This document shows positions 20,322 through 34,100 of a DNA stretch of 64,000 nucleotides, one piece after another. Origin of the DNA: Glycine soja (Eukaryota > Streptophyta > Magnoliopsida > Fabales > Fabaceae); NCBI RefSeq assembly GCF_004193775.1, contig NC_041021.1, positions 33,677,718 to 33,741,717 of the forward strand. The letters are read 5' to 3'. A model generated the notes under the pieces. That model was not told where the DNA came from. It saw only the letters and a list, made by a program, of their open reading frames with translations, and searched no databases. Made by a program: the position numbers and the translations under genes. The stretch's first letter is position 1. Each line of letters starts with the position of its first letter.

Positions 20322-21891
20322 TGTCGCAACGTGCCCTTCGCGGGCGAGCGAGGGCGAGGCTCACGGGTGCGCTTTTTAAAGGAGGAAAGATGCGCGGAGT
20401 CACCACCAACGTTTATTTGTGGAAAACGTCGGAAAAACCGAAGGAAACCGGTCAAAATGAAAATTCTAAGTTCGGGAGTTGTATTTACGCTTGAGGAAGG
20501 TATTAGCACCTCTTATGTTTGTCTCGAAAGACAACAACCTATTTTTTAGAATTGTGGAAATTGTGTTACCTTAACTTTTATCTCTTTTTATTTTTTGAGG
20601 TCGACAAAAGCGGGACTTTTGCTCCTACGTACCCTCCTTTGGAGAGGAAATCAGACCTACGTAGTTCTTCCTTAAGCGTGAATCAAGTGATTCTTTTTAC
20701 TTGAAAGGTGATCATTTTAAGGCGTTGGACCTTAAAAATGATCCATTTTACTTGGTAAGAAACTGAAATGATAAAATTTCAAAACCCTATTTTTGTGGAC
20801 GAGCTTGACTAGGCGAGTTGATTTTAGCCTTAGTTTCACTTTAGTTATTTAGTCAATTCAATTAAGAATGAGAAATCCCAAAGAGAAAACGTCTGATTGA
20901 TTTTTCGCTTTATTCAACTAAAAGGTACTTTTAGATTATTATATTATTATTTTACCTCTTTTTTGATTTCCAACGTGGTTACGGCATGACCGAACGGTCG
21001 GAATTCATTTTAACCAAAATTAACGGATGATGCAATTCAAACGATCGGTGGAAATTTATTTTATTTTTAGATTAAGCGAGAAATGACTTAAATAAATGGC
21101 TTAAGCACGTCAAAAAGGGATATAAAAAGTGAATGAAAACGAGAACAAAAATACATGAAACAAAATGTGGACCACCACGAGTACATAGAATGAATTGAAA
21201 AGCTTGGTTTGAGGTACTTACCCGTTGAAGACTGAAGAAAACGAAGAACGAACGATGAATCTTTGAAGAACGGTCGAGAATCTTCGCGTAATTACTCACG
21301 GAAATGTTACGGAAACGTCACGGAAGCGCCTCGGCTTGGATTTTCTTCACGGAAATAATTTTCCTCGGCAAATTCAAAAGAGAGAGAAGTGCCTAAGGGG
21401 CTGAACCCTTTTCTTCTTCACTTCTCCCCCTATTTATAGCAAAATAGGGGAGAAGCTTGCCGCCCAGCTCGCCCAGGCGAGCAAGGTTGCTTCCTCCAGA
21501 AGCAACAGCCTTCTGGAGGAATCTTCTGGAGGGCCCAAGTGGGCCTGGTTGCTATTTACACCCCCCTTTTTACTAAATGCACCCCCTTTTCTATTTTTTT
21601 TGTAATTCTTTTTTCGTAACGTTACGAAACTTTACGAATTTCGTAACGATACTTATTTTCCTTCCGCAAGGTTACGAATCCTTACGGATTATATATTTAC
21701 TCTTTTTTGGCTTTCAAAGAAGTTACGGAAACTCACGGATTGCGCAAAAACACCTCTTTTCGATTTCCGCCACATTACGGAATTTCACGGATTACGCAAG
21801 CCTGCTTCCTTTTGGATTTCTGAGACGTCTCGGGACTTTATTTATTGCATGTCATCAAGTAATAATCCCTGGACGAAATTAGGGTATGACA
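20322..21891 (-). repeat. Tat/Ogre 5' LTR (minus-strand copy), 1570 bp
   Basis: Bounded on the plus strand by TGTCGCAAC at 20322 and AGGGTATGACA ending at 21891, so on its own strand it starts TGTCATACCC and ends ...GTTGCGACA (TG...CA). The primer site follows at once. The related LTR at 27646-29004 shares both ends and internal blocks such as GTCGACAAAAGC and CTACGTAGTTC. The element's 3' LTR is not found in the window. Its outer edge abuts an old copia LTR remnant. Confidence 0.88.
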
Positions 21892-22418
21892 ACTTATTTT
21901 GTAATCAAGTTTTGATTAGTGGAATCCTTTACTGATGTGTAAAGGAGAACTAGACGTAGCTTAGGTTAAGTGAACCAGTATAAACCAAGAGTTTTTACTT
22001 TTCTCCTTAACGATTTATTAAGCATTATTTTAGCAATCTCTATCATTCTTCTCATACGAAGTATTTAATTGGAAAACTATTTTAAAGACTCTATCTTATT
22101 CAATAATTGGACGATCAAGCTTGGCTTTATTAAAACCTATTTTTCTTTTTAGTGGACGACTTACCATAAATATACACATCTGTCTACATTTGTGTTAAAA
22201 GTCACAAAAAATTATTATCTTTGATTAACAAACTATTCAATCCCCCTTCTAGTGTGATTGTTGTTATTTTAGTTGGTATCAGAGTTTGGCCTTAAGTGTT
22301 GAGTATCTAACAATACTAAGGAAAATACCCAAAATATCAAAGATATGGAAGAAGGATTCTCCACCAACAAATGACCACTGTTTAATGGCATAAAATATGA
22401 TAACTGGAAGGAGCGAAT
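21892..22418 (+). pseudogene. Remnant of a plus-strand copia element: LTR end, primer site, gag start
   Basis: Truncated on the left by the Tat/Ogre LTR. 22274-22285 reads TGGTATCAGAGT, a one-base variant of the tRNA-Met primer site. From 22345 a gag start is recognisable (MEEGFS, then PLFNGIKYDNWKER after a stop), before the sequence is cut at 22418 by an inserted LTR. The gag resumes at 24878. Confidence 0.75.
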
Positions 22419-24877
22419 TGTAATGCCCTGAATTGTCGATAACTAAAAATAGATGTTTGATGTATTTCTAGTATTATTTAATTACTTTTTTTATTTGAAT
22501 TAGTCGAAGTGTTGTGTGAATTATTTGATTGATCTGTGCTGGAACTATGTGATTTCGAGATTGACCCAAAAACTGTTTTGGTAAAACCATGATCTCGGAT
22601 TAGTTAACTGTTGGATCAGATTCAAATTTGGATTGTATGTTGGTAACCCATGTTTGCATGTTTTAACCGTTGGGATTTGAAGAATAATATTTGCAGCGTG
22701 AGATATGACCTTTCCATAGAAGAAGTGAAATATGTTGGAGCAGGGATTCACCCAGAACTCACCCAGGCAAATTTAAGTTGGGCCAGCTCACCCAGGCAAC
22801 TAGAAAAATAGAATTTTTCTACCCTTCTTCTCCTGAAACCCTCACCCTCACCCTAAAACCCCTCCTTCTCCACCCATGACCACCGGTGACCACCACGAGC
22901 CACCACCGCTTGCTGCCAAACCACTGCACAAAGTGGAACCATTTTATCATAGTGGAACCTTCAAAATCAAACTCGTGGATTTGGTAGAGAATGAAGCCTC
23001 CGACCCTCCCTTAAGAAATTATAGAGGAGACTCTGCCCAAAATTTTATATACGTTTTGTTTATTACTTCTTTATTAATTTTAAATGGGCTTAAGGGTTTG
23101 CTTTGTATACTATATTTCGTCTCTTTAATTTAGAATTTTCCCTAAAATATCAGTCTCGTTATATTATGAATTATTATTATATGTGATTTGTGTTGTCTGA
23201 AGACCTGCGAAATGTGAATATGATAGAGGACTATCCAAGAAGGAAGAGTTTGGCTTAAGTGGGCTCAACATGGATGGACTAATCACTAGAGATGGGAGTA
23301 AGAGATTTCAAGAAGAGTTTGACAAGAGACTAAATTCTCTCATGGAGGAAAGAGAAGAAAAAGTGAAGTTCATTTATTTTAGTAAACTTTTCAAATAAGA
23401 TTCATTTTCATTTTAAATTGTATTTTTGGGTCTGTTTTTGGACTTGTAATGAGCTGTTACCTTTTTTAATTGTTCTTTTAAGTCTTTTTATTATTAGATT
23501 AGTGATTGGGCATTGGGTCTCATTTAGGGTTACTAGTAGAAGTTATAAATAGACTCCTTAAACACTTGGCAGTTTTTATGAAATTTCATATTAGACATAG
23601 TTAAGAGAGTGTCTCTCTTGGTTCTGGTGTGAAACATTAGGCTTTTATCAAAGAATTCTATTCTTTATGGCGAATCATCCTCAACTTATCAATCTTCCAA
23701 GATTGTGGGGTTGTTTTTTCCATCTTCTTTTCTAATTCTGCTTTTTCCTTTTTATTTTCCCTAATTTCATAGAGTTCCAAATTGGTTTTCCAGTTTGCTG
23801 ATGCTAAAAATTGGATCCACAAATCAGAGGCATGAGTTTATAGGTAAGTGTGGAATGTGATTGCTTGAGATGTTGATGACATTGAGATGAGATGATGTTG
23901 ATGTTGTCGAGATGAATGTATGTTGTGTATATACATGGGGGTGTAGTGACCCTATCTGAATATCCCTAAAAAGGGAATGTGATTGGTTTAAAAATTATAA
24001 GCGTCCTAGAGATGAAAAGGGATTGTTTAAAGTTTTTAACTAACCAAGGGCAGTGTATTGTTGGAGGCCATGTTTCATATTGCATAATTGCATATACATA
24101 GTATAAACATGTAAGTAAGTACTTGTGGTTCTTCATGAGGAAAAATCTTGGTACTTTGGGGTATTTCACTCGGTTTGGAACTCCCTTGAGACTCATGCTA
24201 ATCAACATGGAGGGGGGGGGGCGACCTATGCACGACTGGGTGACCTTGGCAATTGAAGTTGAGTTCTTGTAAGTAAGAGTGTCATGAGGACACACTTAGG
24301 ATATTTCCCTTTGAATGGTACCGCATTGCATTTTAGAGTTGAGTCAAGTGAATGCATCATTCCAAGCATAATTGATATAATTGATTTGAAATGTTGAAAA
24401 GTTGATGACTAGTTTGTTAAGTGTATGTTGAACTGATAGATTATGAAGAATGATTATGATTATTTGTTATTGTTTTCTTTCTAGTCATTGTCATTTTATA
24501 TTTGTTAATCTTTTACAATAAAATCACCATTGCATTTTGTATCGTGTTATTGGTGCCTACGATGATCAAACTTTTGTTTGGAGGGAGGTCTTTTGTTGGA
24601 GCCGCCAAGCTTACATGATAACATTGAAGTTTCTTTTGGAAGAGTTGTGTTTTGTTATCAAACTCTTCCTTAGTTGGTTCCTTGATGTTTTGATTGGGCA
24701 TGTCTATTCCAAGTTTAGGTACATGTGAAAATTAAATTATACCTTGACATGAGAATGATGAATAGTGGTTTAATATTTTACCACTATTTTCATAATCAAA
24801 TTCATAGAACTTTCACTTAAAACTGAAATTTCGTGTTTTAGAGTTGTGATATCGTAGTAACAAGGCAGGTTGTTACA
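22419..24877. mobile_element. LTR-like insertion of about 2.46 kb in copia gag (possible solo LTR)
   Basis: Starts TGTAATGCCCTG and ends GGTTGTTACA, that is TG...CA. The copia gag reads up to NWKER before it and continues AHFESIHIELWD after it. The flanks are CGAAT and TGAAT (four of five bases alike), compatible with an old 5-bp target duplication. No internal gag-pol is recognised, so a large solo LTR, probably gypsy, is the simplest reading. Part (about 23220-23360) has a short coding-like piece (GLITRDGS...), so it may itself be composite. An open frame at 22876-23133 (85 codons) has no known domain. Confidence 0.6.
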
Positions 24878-27645
24878 TGAATGATAGCTCACTTTGAATC
24901 GATTCATATAGAGCTATGGGACATGGTGGAAATGGAAATTATATTTCATATGATGATCAGTTGAATGAAATTCCCAGACGCCGATGGACAGAGGAGCAAA
25001 AACTCACATTCCTGCCTAATTCCAAGGCTCAAAATGTGATGTTGTTTGCTCTATCAAAATAGGATTACACCAAGGTGCGCAGTTTCAGAAGTGCCAAACA
25101 TATGATAGTTATGGTTATATTGAAAAAAATTTGAGAAGTCTTTCTAGAAAGTGGAGACCGCAGGTAATGGCACCAAGAGCTTTAAAGAATCTTAATTCCA
25201 TGCCCCTTAAGGAACTTATTTGTACCCTAAAGGTTCATGAACAAGAACTTTAGCAGGACGAATGACCCAAAAGAGAAAATTCTTTGCCTCATAGTAGTTA
25301 AAAGAACAAGAAGGCATTATCATCCAAAGAACGAATCTCAATAAGTTTTTCCAAAGCCTTTAAAGTGAATGATTCATCCAATGACAAATATGAGGAAGAC
25401 TCTGATGAAGAGGAGGTCACCTTCATGTCCCGAAAGATTGGAGAAATATGGAGAAACAAAGGTGGCTCTAGATGGAAAAATTCCTCATGAAGGGTTCCTA
25501 AAGAAAAGAAAGATAATGACAAAAGCTTCATAATTTTCTATGAATACAAAAAGCCTAGACACTTAAAATTTGAGTGCCCAGAACTGGAGAAGGGTCAGGA
25601 CAAGAAGAAACACTACAAGACCAAAGAAAAGAGAATCTTATGAGTACTTGAGAAGATTTTGACGACACTTCGTCTAACGAAGATGATTAACGAAGATGCA
25701 CTTTCTAAAGAATCTGAATTTGATCAAGAAGATGAGGTGAATTTCAATGTTCCTGAGTTTCTTAAGATGGTTTATCATGAACTTTTGTCTAACTCATCTA
25801 TTCTTTCAAAAGCTTACAAAAACTTGCGGAAAGATTTCAAAAACTATCCAAAGATCATTTGAAACTGGAGAAAACCCTTCAAGATCAAGTGGATGTTTCA
25901 CTAGACAAGTCCACTCAAATATGTAGAGCTTATACAACTCTTAAGGAAATAGAGTCCAAGCTATATCTTGAGAATGAGACAATTGCCAAGGAAAAATCTA
26001 CTCTTCTTAAGAACTTTCGGGAGTTGGAAAATAACCTAAAAGATCTTCAAAAATATTTGAAGGAGCTTAATGAACTCCGTGATTATCAAAATGAAAGAAG
26101 AAATGATTTGTGGAGAGAATATGCACAAGCACACAAAGATTATAAAGACCTCAAGTTGTTGTTAAACTTCATGAGGAAATTAGAACCTTAAAAACTACAT
26201 CAGCCAAATTTGTCAATGGAATAAAAAATCTTAACAAACTATTAGGGTACTTTAGAAGATTCTCAGACAAATTTGGAAATGGATATGATGGGAAGATCTA
26301 TGTTCATGAGAAGGACACAATTGTCTACTATTTCTATGGTAAGACTAGACACATGACGTCCAAGTGTAGAGATCGACCTAAGAAGGGTACAACCAACATC
26401 TTTATGGCTAAAAAAAAAGCATGCATAAAGATTTGGGTACCTAAGAAAAAGATTATTCCTATTGTAGATGTCCCTGATAACAAGAAGTAGACACCTATCA
26501 TGGTACCTGTACAGTGCCTGCTCATGGCACATGACAGACGAAAGGTATATATTTCAATGCCTTGCTTCCTATCATGGTGGAACAATCACTCTTAGAGGAA
26601 ATAAAAAAGGAAGAATAACAGGAGTGGGTTAGACAAGTATTCACCCCTACCCTTCTATTGATAATGTACTCTTTGTTGAAGGACTCAAGCATAATCTATC
26701 AAGCATATGTCAATTATGTGAAAGTGGATATGGAGTCTTCTTTAACAAGGATGAATGTGTCGTAAAATGTAAAGACATGTCCTCCTTGTTTTCTATCAAG
26801 GGAAAAAGCAACCTCTACAAGATCAGATTAGGAGAACCTTCAGATCAAAAGGTTTCATGCTTACTGTCTGTTAAAGAAAATTATTGGCTATCACATAAAA
26901 AACATGGTCATGCAAGTTGGAGATTAATTTCTAAATTGCAGAAAAACAACCTTGTAAGAGGTCTACTAAGTATGTCATATAAGGATGATTTACTTTGTGA
27001 GGCATTTCAAAAGGGGAAACAAATTTAAAACTCTTTTTATAGTAAAAATATTGTTTCCACCTTTGGACTATTACGGTTACTACACCTTGATCTGTTTGGT
27101 CTAATCAGAACTACATCCACTAGTGGAAAAAGGTATGGACTTGTCATAGTGGATGACTACTCTAGATAGACATGGGTTATGTTCCTAAACCACAAGGATG
27201 AGTCTTTTGATATCTTATTTAAATTTTGTAAGCGTGTTCAAAAAAAGTATGCATTATTTCAATAATAAATGATCATGATGGAATTTGAAAATGAAAGGTT
27301 TCAACTATTTTCTGAAGAAAATGGAGTTCTTCACAATTTTTCAACACTATAAATACCTCAAAAAATTGGGGTAGTTGAAAGAAAGAATAGATCTGCACAA
27401 CAGATGGCCAAGACCATGCTTAATTATAATTCAACCCCTAAGCAATTTTGGGCTAAAGCAATGAATACGACATGTTATCTTCAAAATAGAATTTACATAA
27501 GACCAATCCTTAAAAAGACTCCTTATGTTTTGTTGAAGGGACAAAAACCAAACATATCATATCTCCATCCATTTGGATGCAAATGTTTCATTCTCAATAC
27601 AAAAGATAACTTGGGAAAGTTTGACTCGAGAAGTGATAATGGAAC
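24878..27645 (+). pseudogene. Decayed SIRE-like copia gag and 5' half of pol
   Basis: Continues the gag begun at 22345. Seen in order: gag (QLNEIPRRRWTEEQK), a damaged zinc knuckle (YKKPRHLKFECP, first cysteines lost), coiled-coil gag tail (25659-26191), a second knuckle (FYGKTRHMTSKC), damaged protease, VLFVEGLKHNLSSICQLC, GAG-pre-integrase (WLSHKKHGHASWRLISK), integrase pieces ([49 protein letters not shown]). Many stops and frameshifts. RT and RNase H are missing: the sequence ends mid-pol where the plus-strand Tat/Ogre LTR begins at 27646. Confidence 0.85.
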
Positions 27646-29004
27646 TGTCATACCCTAATTTCGTCCGGGGACGATCGTTTGCCAACATTTGGATTCTCGC
27701 CAGCCGAATTGAGCTGCTTAACACTAATTGCTAGGGTTTTGTGATGTTTCGGAAGGAAATGTGCAAAATATTCAAAAGAAGGGCAAAAGGTCACTTTTGG
27801 GGCAATTTTTAGCCCTTGGGCCCGCCTGGGCCCACCAGGAAGCTTAGGGCTGAAGTAACTAGCTCGCCTAGGTGAGCTAGGTTACTTCTAGAGGAAGCAA
27901 GCAGCTTGCCTAGGTGAGCTGCTGTGCAACCTTCACCCCTCATTTCCTATAAATAGGCGTGAGGGGGTTGAGGAGAAGGGTCCAACACCTGAAATCAAGA
28001 GGTTTTCAGTCAAATTAGTGAGAAAGAGGAGAAAGAAGAAGAAAAATCAAGGCCGAGGCGCTTCCGTAATGTTTTCGTGATCGATTCCATGATCGTTCTT
28101 CATCATTCTTCGTTTGTTCCTCATCATTATTCGTTCATCGACCGATTAGTTTTTATTTTTGAAGTTGTGAATTCATTCTATGCACCCTTTGGGGTCCATT
28201 CTTGCTTTTCGCATCTTCATCTTCATTCTTTTACCATAGGTAATTTTATTTCTGTGTAAAGCAATTTTTGACCAATTAATTGTGCCGTAATCTCCTTTTT
28301 ACCATTGTAAAGTGAGTTTCCACCGATTAATTGTGTCGTAATCTCACTTAATCAATGTAAAATAAAGATTCAACCGATCGTTTGGGCTATAACCTCGGTT
28401 AATCACTAAAAAATAAAGTTTCAACTGGTCATTTACTTTGTAAGTCCTCTTTCAATGAGTTTAAAAATAACCAAGTGAAACTAAAGCTAAAATCAACACA
28501 TAATCAAGCTTTTTCCACAAAAATCACTTGAATACGTTCAAGGTCCGACGCCTTAACGGTCCCTTTTACTTTTATCGGTTAAAGTGAACCTTTCAAAAGT
28601 CTAAAATCAACCCTACGCGTAACTTTCTTGCTTTCAAAGAACTACGTAGGTCAGAGTTCCTCATCGCAATTAAGGATATGTAGGAAAAGAGCCCCGCTTT
28701 TGTCGACCCCAGAAACATAAAAAAAAAAACATAAAAAATGGGAAATAAAAAAAATATTGAAGTCATGATTTTGCATATTCGATTAAAGGTTGTCGTCCTT
28801 TAAGGCAGATGTGTGGGGTGCTATTACCTTCCCCGCATGTAAACAACTCCCGAATCTTTTATCCTTTAAATTCGTAGACCCTCTTTTGATTTTTCTAAAG
28901 TTTTCCTCAAATAAACATTGGTGGCGACTCTGTGTGTTTTCCTTCCTTGGAAAACGCACCCATGAGTCTCGTGTCGCCCTCCCGCCGAAGGGTAGGTTGC
29001 GACA
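27646..29004 (+). repeat. Tat/Ogre 5' LTR (plus-strand copy), 1359 bp
   Basis: Starts TGTCATACCCTAATTTCG at 27646 and ends GGTTGCGACA at 29004, followed by the primer site. Same termini as the minus-strand LTR at 20322-21891 but shorter and diverged. Contains a CG-rich stretch with GCCTAGGTGAGCT repeats and a CTATAAATAGG TATA-like box near 27950. Interrupts the copia remnant. Confidence 0.88.
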
Positions 29005-29006
29005 GT

Positions 29007-29025
29007 TGGCGACTCCACTGGGGAC
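29007..29025 (+). promoter_or_regulatory. Primer-binding site, tRNA-Arg type
   Basis: TGGCGACTCCACTGGGGAC, two bases after the LTR end; same site as on the minus-strand copy at 20301-20319. Confidence 0.88.
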
Positions 29026-29990
29026 TTGTTAGAGAGTTAGACCATTCAATCAGTGTTCAATGTTTTTATCATGACTTTCTCTTTTGTTTTTTGTTCCTCT
29101 CTCTTCCTTTTATGTTCTTGTATTCATATAACTCTTTTGATGTTGTTGTAGTTTGTGTGGTTGTTTATTTAACATACGTGCATTGAAAAATATTTGTTCA
29201 TTTGATGCACACACGACACCTACACTTTTTTCACACACTGTGAGTTATTAATGGCCCTATACCGAGGTCCATGGGAACATAGGAAGTGGAGGTGAATCTA
29301 TGGTCATGCTAAGTCTCCGACTTGCTTGATGAAAGTGAAACCTCATCTAGAGTTTTAATCTTTGATGATACATTGTCACTGCTAGTCCCTACCGCCTCAA
29401 TGTTTGATATCAAAGGGGATGATATCTCTAGAAACCTTTGAAAGTTAGGTGCAACCACCTTGGGAATTATCACTAAATAGCAAAACCTTTAGTTCCTCCC
29501 GTTAGGTTCTTGAAATAGGGGCACGAAGCGAACACGCTATGTGTTGTTGCCATGCATATCTTTAGGATTCCATGATATTATGCGTCTTTCCTATGCTTGT
29601 TATGTTGTTGCGTTGTTTCGACATTAATTGATTGCGTTACCATGCTTGTCCGTCTAGTATGTTTCTTTTCATGCTATCAACCACGTGCTCTCACGCATGT
29701 ATTGTGTCATCACTCATGCATTGCATTTATCTCGTCATTTTGTCATGGGAAATCGGAAGGTCCACATCACCTTCTTAAATGCATGCACAGGGAACCATGG
29801 TAAGGACTGCAAATGAACCATGATGCCCAAATGTTTGTGAGTAAGATGAGATGATCTTCTGGGTTCTTGTTTCTGTAAAATGCATTTGTGCCATGCATAA
29901 CATAAGCATTCCCTCATGCATTCATCATATTTCCTCCATGATAGGGTGTCGAAGTATTGATCAACAGAGTTTTTCATTCTAGCAAAAAAC
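29026..29990 (+). other. Tat/Ogre 5' leader
   Basis: Long untranslated-looking leader between the primer site and ORF1. Shares blocks with the leader at about 19590-20160 on the minus strand. Open frames here are short and without domains. Confidence 0.6.
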
Positions 29991-30235
29991 ATGGGATCGA
30001 ATCAAGCACTCACTTTTAAGAAAAGGTTCTATCATGTCAAAATCAAAAGCCTAGAAGTTCCAGTTTGCAAGAATTAGGACAGCGGATGGATAAACTCCAA
30101 CGTCAAGCTTTCCACAAGATATATGGAAAGATCTAGGATCTGGCTATGATAGAAGTCTTTGTTGAAGCCATTGCATCCCTCACTCAGTATTACAATCAGC
30201 CGCTAAGGTGCTTCACGTTTGGGGACTTTCAGTTA
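29991..30235 (+). pseudogene. Tat/Ogre ORF1, first part (DUF7745-like), cut by insertion
   Basis: Begins at an ATG at 29991 (MGSNQ...), with frame changes soon after. Just before the break the frame reads EAIASLTQYYNQPLRCFTFGDFQL. This connects to VPIVEEFEEILGCPL at 40112 onward, across the inserted element. Ogre elements are known for an extra ORF of unknown function before gag; this matches in position. Stops are present. Confidence 0.72.
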
Positions 30236-31145
30236 TGATGGAAGCTTTCTTGTGGAGCTTCTATGGAGGTTGGATCTTTGAGCTTCAATGAGGTCCTTCA
30301 ATGGTGATTTTCTACCATGGAGATGCAGCGGAAGGCAAAGGAGAATAGGAGAGGGGAGGCACCATCCACTAGGGAATAAGCCATGGAAGAAGGAGTTTCA
30401 CCACCAAGAATGTGCCTTGGATAAGAAGCTTGAAGAGGATGCTTTAATGGAGGAAAAGAAAGAGAGAATGGGGGAGCACAAAATTGAAGGAATAAAAGAG
30501 GGAGAGAAGTGAAACTTTGAATTATGTCTCATAAGACTTTTATTCATCAAAGTTACAACAAGTGTTACACATGCTTCTATTTATAGACTAGGTAGCTTCC
30601 TTGAGAAGCTTTCTTGAGAAAACTTCCTTGAGAAGCTTCTTTGAGAAAACTTCCTTGAGAAGCTAGAGCTTAGCTACACACACCCCTCTAATAACTAAGC
30701 TCACCTCCTTGAGAAGTTCCTTGAGAAGATTCCTAAAGAAGCTAGAGCTTAGCTACACACACCTTTCTAATAGTAAGTTCACCTCCTTGAGATGAGAAGC
30801 TAGAGCTTAGCTACACCCCCTATAATTGCTAAGCTCACCCCTATTCCAAAAATACATGAAAATACAAAAAAAAGTCCATACTACAAAGACTACTCAAAAT
30901 GCCTTGAAATACAAGGCTAAAACCCTATACTACTAGAATGGCCAAAATACAAGGCCCAGAAGAAGGAAAAATCTATTCTAATATTTACAAAGAAGAGTGG
31001 ATCCAACCTTGACCCATGGACTAAAAAATCTACCCTAAGGTTCATGAGAACCCTAGGGCCTTCTTTAGTAACTCTATCCCAATCCTCTTGGAGCCTATTG
31101 CTCATGGCTCTGGTAACTAGTCCCTTCCTAGAGAGGATTGCATCG
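30236..31145 (-). repeat. CRM-type 3' LTR, 910 bp
   Basis: Plus strand TGATGGAAGC at 30236 to GGATTGCATCG at 31145 (CATCA expected; last base changed). The last 229 bp inside the element's 3' LTR overlap the pol C-terminal frame. Contains repeated AGCTTCCTTGAGA blocks and inverted TAGCTAAGCTC / GAGCTTAGCTA arms. Confidence 0.88.
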
Positions 31146-34100
31146 TCCCTTCCCCCTTGAAGAGGATTTGACCTCAAATCTGTTGGTTCCTCCTCCTCAA
31201 TATCAGCTCCACCTGTAAAAGGAATTAAATCAGAAATATTAAAAGTGGTGCTGACTCCATACTCTTCTGGAACGTCCAACCTATAGGCATTGTTATTGAT
31301 CCTCTCCAAGACCTGAAAAGGTCCATCCCTTCTAGGGCTAAGCTTGGATCTCCTTTTAGTAGGGAATCTATCCTTCCTAATATGGAGCCAAACCTAATCC
31401 CCCTAATTAAGAACTAGCTCCTTTCTTCCTCTATTGCTCTTAGTTGAATACGCCTTTGTTTGGTTCTCTATTTAGGTCTTAACCCTCTCATGCAACTTTT
31501 TTACAAACTCTGACCTAGATTCATCTTCTTTATGTATAAAAGAAGTGTCAAGTGGGAGGGAATGAGGTCTAAGGGTGTTAGGGGATTGAACCCATAGACA
31601 ACCTCAAAAGGGGATTGCTTAGTGGTTCTATGAACCCCCCTGTTGTAGGCAAATTCTACATGAGGAAGATACTCATCCCAAGACTTATGGTTGCCTTTCA
31701 GAAGATCCCATAATAGGGTGGATAAGGACCTATTCACTACCTCTGTTTGTCCATCAGTTTATGGATAACAAGTGGTAGAGAAAATAAGCTTAGTTCCTAG
31801 CTTAGCCCATAATGTTTTCCAGAAGTGGCTAAGGGACTTAGCATCTCTATCTGACATAATGGTCCTAGGAAAACCATGGAGTCTCACAACTTCCCTAAAA
31901 TAGAGTTTTGAGATGTGGGAAGCATCATCCACATTGTGGCATGGTATAAAGTGTGCCATCTTGCTAAACCTATCCACCACCATAAAGATAGAGTCTACAC
32001 CTCTTTGGGTTCTAGTGTCTACCCAAGGTGCAGATGGAATGGGTAAGGGTGTGTATAGCCCATGAGGCATCACCCTAGACTTGGCTTGTAAACAAGCCAC
32101 ACACCTAGTGTGATGCTTATGGACATCTTTCTTCATATGGGGCCTATAAAACTTCTCTTTGAGTAAGACAAGGGTCTTGTCTATCCCAAAGTGGCCCATG
32201 AGCCCACCCTTATGGCTCTCCTTCACAAGTAATTTCCTAATGGATCCTTGGGGTATGCAAAGCTTTCCCTCTTTGAACAAATACCCCTCAGCCAAATAGA
32301 ATCCATCTTGGGCCTTTTTCCCACAACTCTCGTAAATGGAAGAGAAATGTTCATCTAAAGCATACAAGTCCCTAATGTTACCAAATCCTAAAATTTGAGC
32401 TCCTAGGGAGCAAAACAATATGTGTCTCCTAGAGAGGGCATCAACTACCACATTTGTTTTTCCCTTTTTGTATTTGATAACATATGGAAATTGCTCTAGG
32501 TACTCTACCCATTTTGCATGCCTTTTGTTTAACTTGCTTTGCCCTCTAATGTACATAAGTGATTGATGATCACTATGAATGACAAATTCCTTGGAAACAA
32601 GGTAATGTTCCCAAGTTCGGAGGGCTCTTATTAAGGCATAAAGCTCTTTATCATAGGTGGGGTAGTTGAGGGTGGCACCATGAAGTTTTTCACTAAAATA
32701 AGCAATAGGGTGCCCACCTTGTAACAAAACAGCTCCAACTCCCCCTCCAGAGGCATTACATTCTAGCTCAAAAGTTTTAGAAAAGTCAGGAAGAGCTAGA
32801 ACAAGTGCCTTAGTAAGCTTTTCTTTGAGCAACGCAAAGGCTTGCTCTTGTTTCTCACCCCAGGTAAATGCCACATTCTTCTTCACCAGCTCATTGAGAG
32901 GTGTAGCAATTGTAGACAAATTAGGAACGAATCTTCTATAGAAGCTTGCTAACCCATGGAAGCTCCTAATATCTCCCACACTTTTTGGGGTGGGCCATTC
33001 TTGGATGACCTTGATTTTCTCAGGGTCCACTTGGACCCCATTTCTACCAACTACAAACCCTAAGAAAACTATATTATCTACACAAAAGGTACATTTCTCT
33101 ATATTTGCATAGAGGGTATTTTTTCGAAGGACTGAAAGAACTTGCCTGAGATGTCCTAAGTGATCCTCTAGGCTCCTACTGTACACTAAAATATCATCAA
33201 AATAAACAACTACAAATCTACCTATTAAATCCCTTAAGACATGATGCATAAGCTTCATAAAGGTGCTTGGTGCATTAGTGAGCCCAAAAGGCATCACTAG
33301 CCATTCATACAAACCAAACTTGGTCTTGAAAGCGGTTTTCCACTCATCACCCTCCTTCATCCTGATTTGGTGATAACCACTTTTAAGATTAATTTTTGAA
33401 AAGATGTTGGCACCATGCAACTCATCAAGTAAATCATCAAGTCTAGGAATGTGGTGCCTATACTTTACAGTAATGTTGTTGATGGCCCTGCAATCTGTAC
33501 ACATTCTCACGTACCATCCTTTTTGGGCACCAACAACACTGGCACAACACAAGGGCTTAGGCTCTCTTGGACCCAACCCTTCTCCAACAATTCTTTAACC
33601 TGAGACTCTATCTCCTTAGTCTTTTGAGGGATAGTCCTATAGGCTGGCCTATTAGGAAGGCTTGCTCCTGGGACTAAATCTATTTGATGTTCTATTCCCC
33701 TCAAAGGAGGTAGCCCGGGGGGTATCTCTTTGGGAAATATATCACCAAATTCATGTAAGAGTTCTTGGACCTTTGAAGGTAAGGTCTCAAATGTAGGAAT
33801 TTTGGCCGTGCTAAGGGATGTTTCCCTTGATAGGAGAAGGTAGAAAGATTGTTTAAGAAGGAGTGTTCTTTTAATATCACCTTTAGTTGCAAAATGATTT
33901 TCCTTCTTAACAATCTTCTTGGAGGAATCATTTTCCTCTTTTCCTTTCCCCTTGGCCTTTGAAGACAAGGCCTTACTATCCTTGACCTGTGAAGGTGTTT
34001 GAGGATGCAACACAAATTTAGTGCCAAGATGGGTGAGGGTAATCTCATTAGTTAGGCCATTGTAAATTATATTTCTATCAAATTGCCATGGTCTTCCTAA

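Noticed and set aside
22876..23133. Possible host gene of 85 codons with a His/Pro-rich start
   Set aside because: Lies inside the LTR-like insertion, no recognisable domain, no intron signals that extend it.
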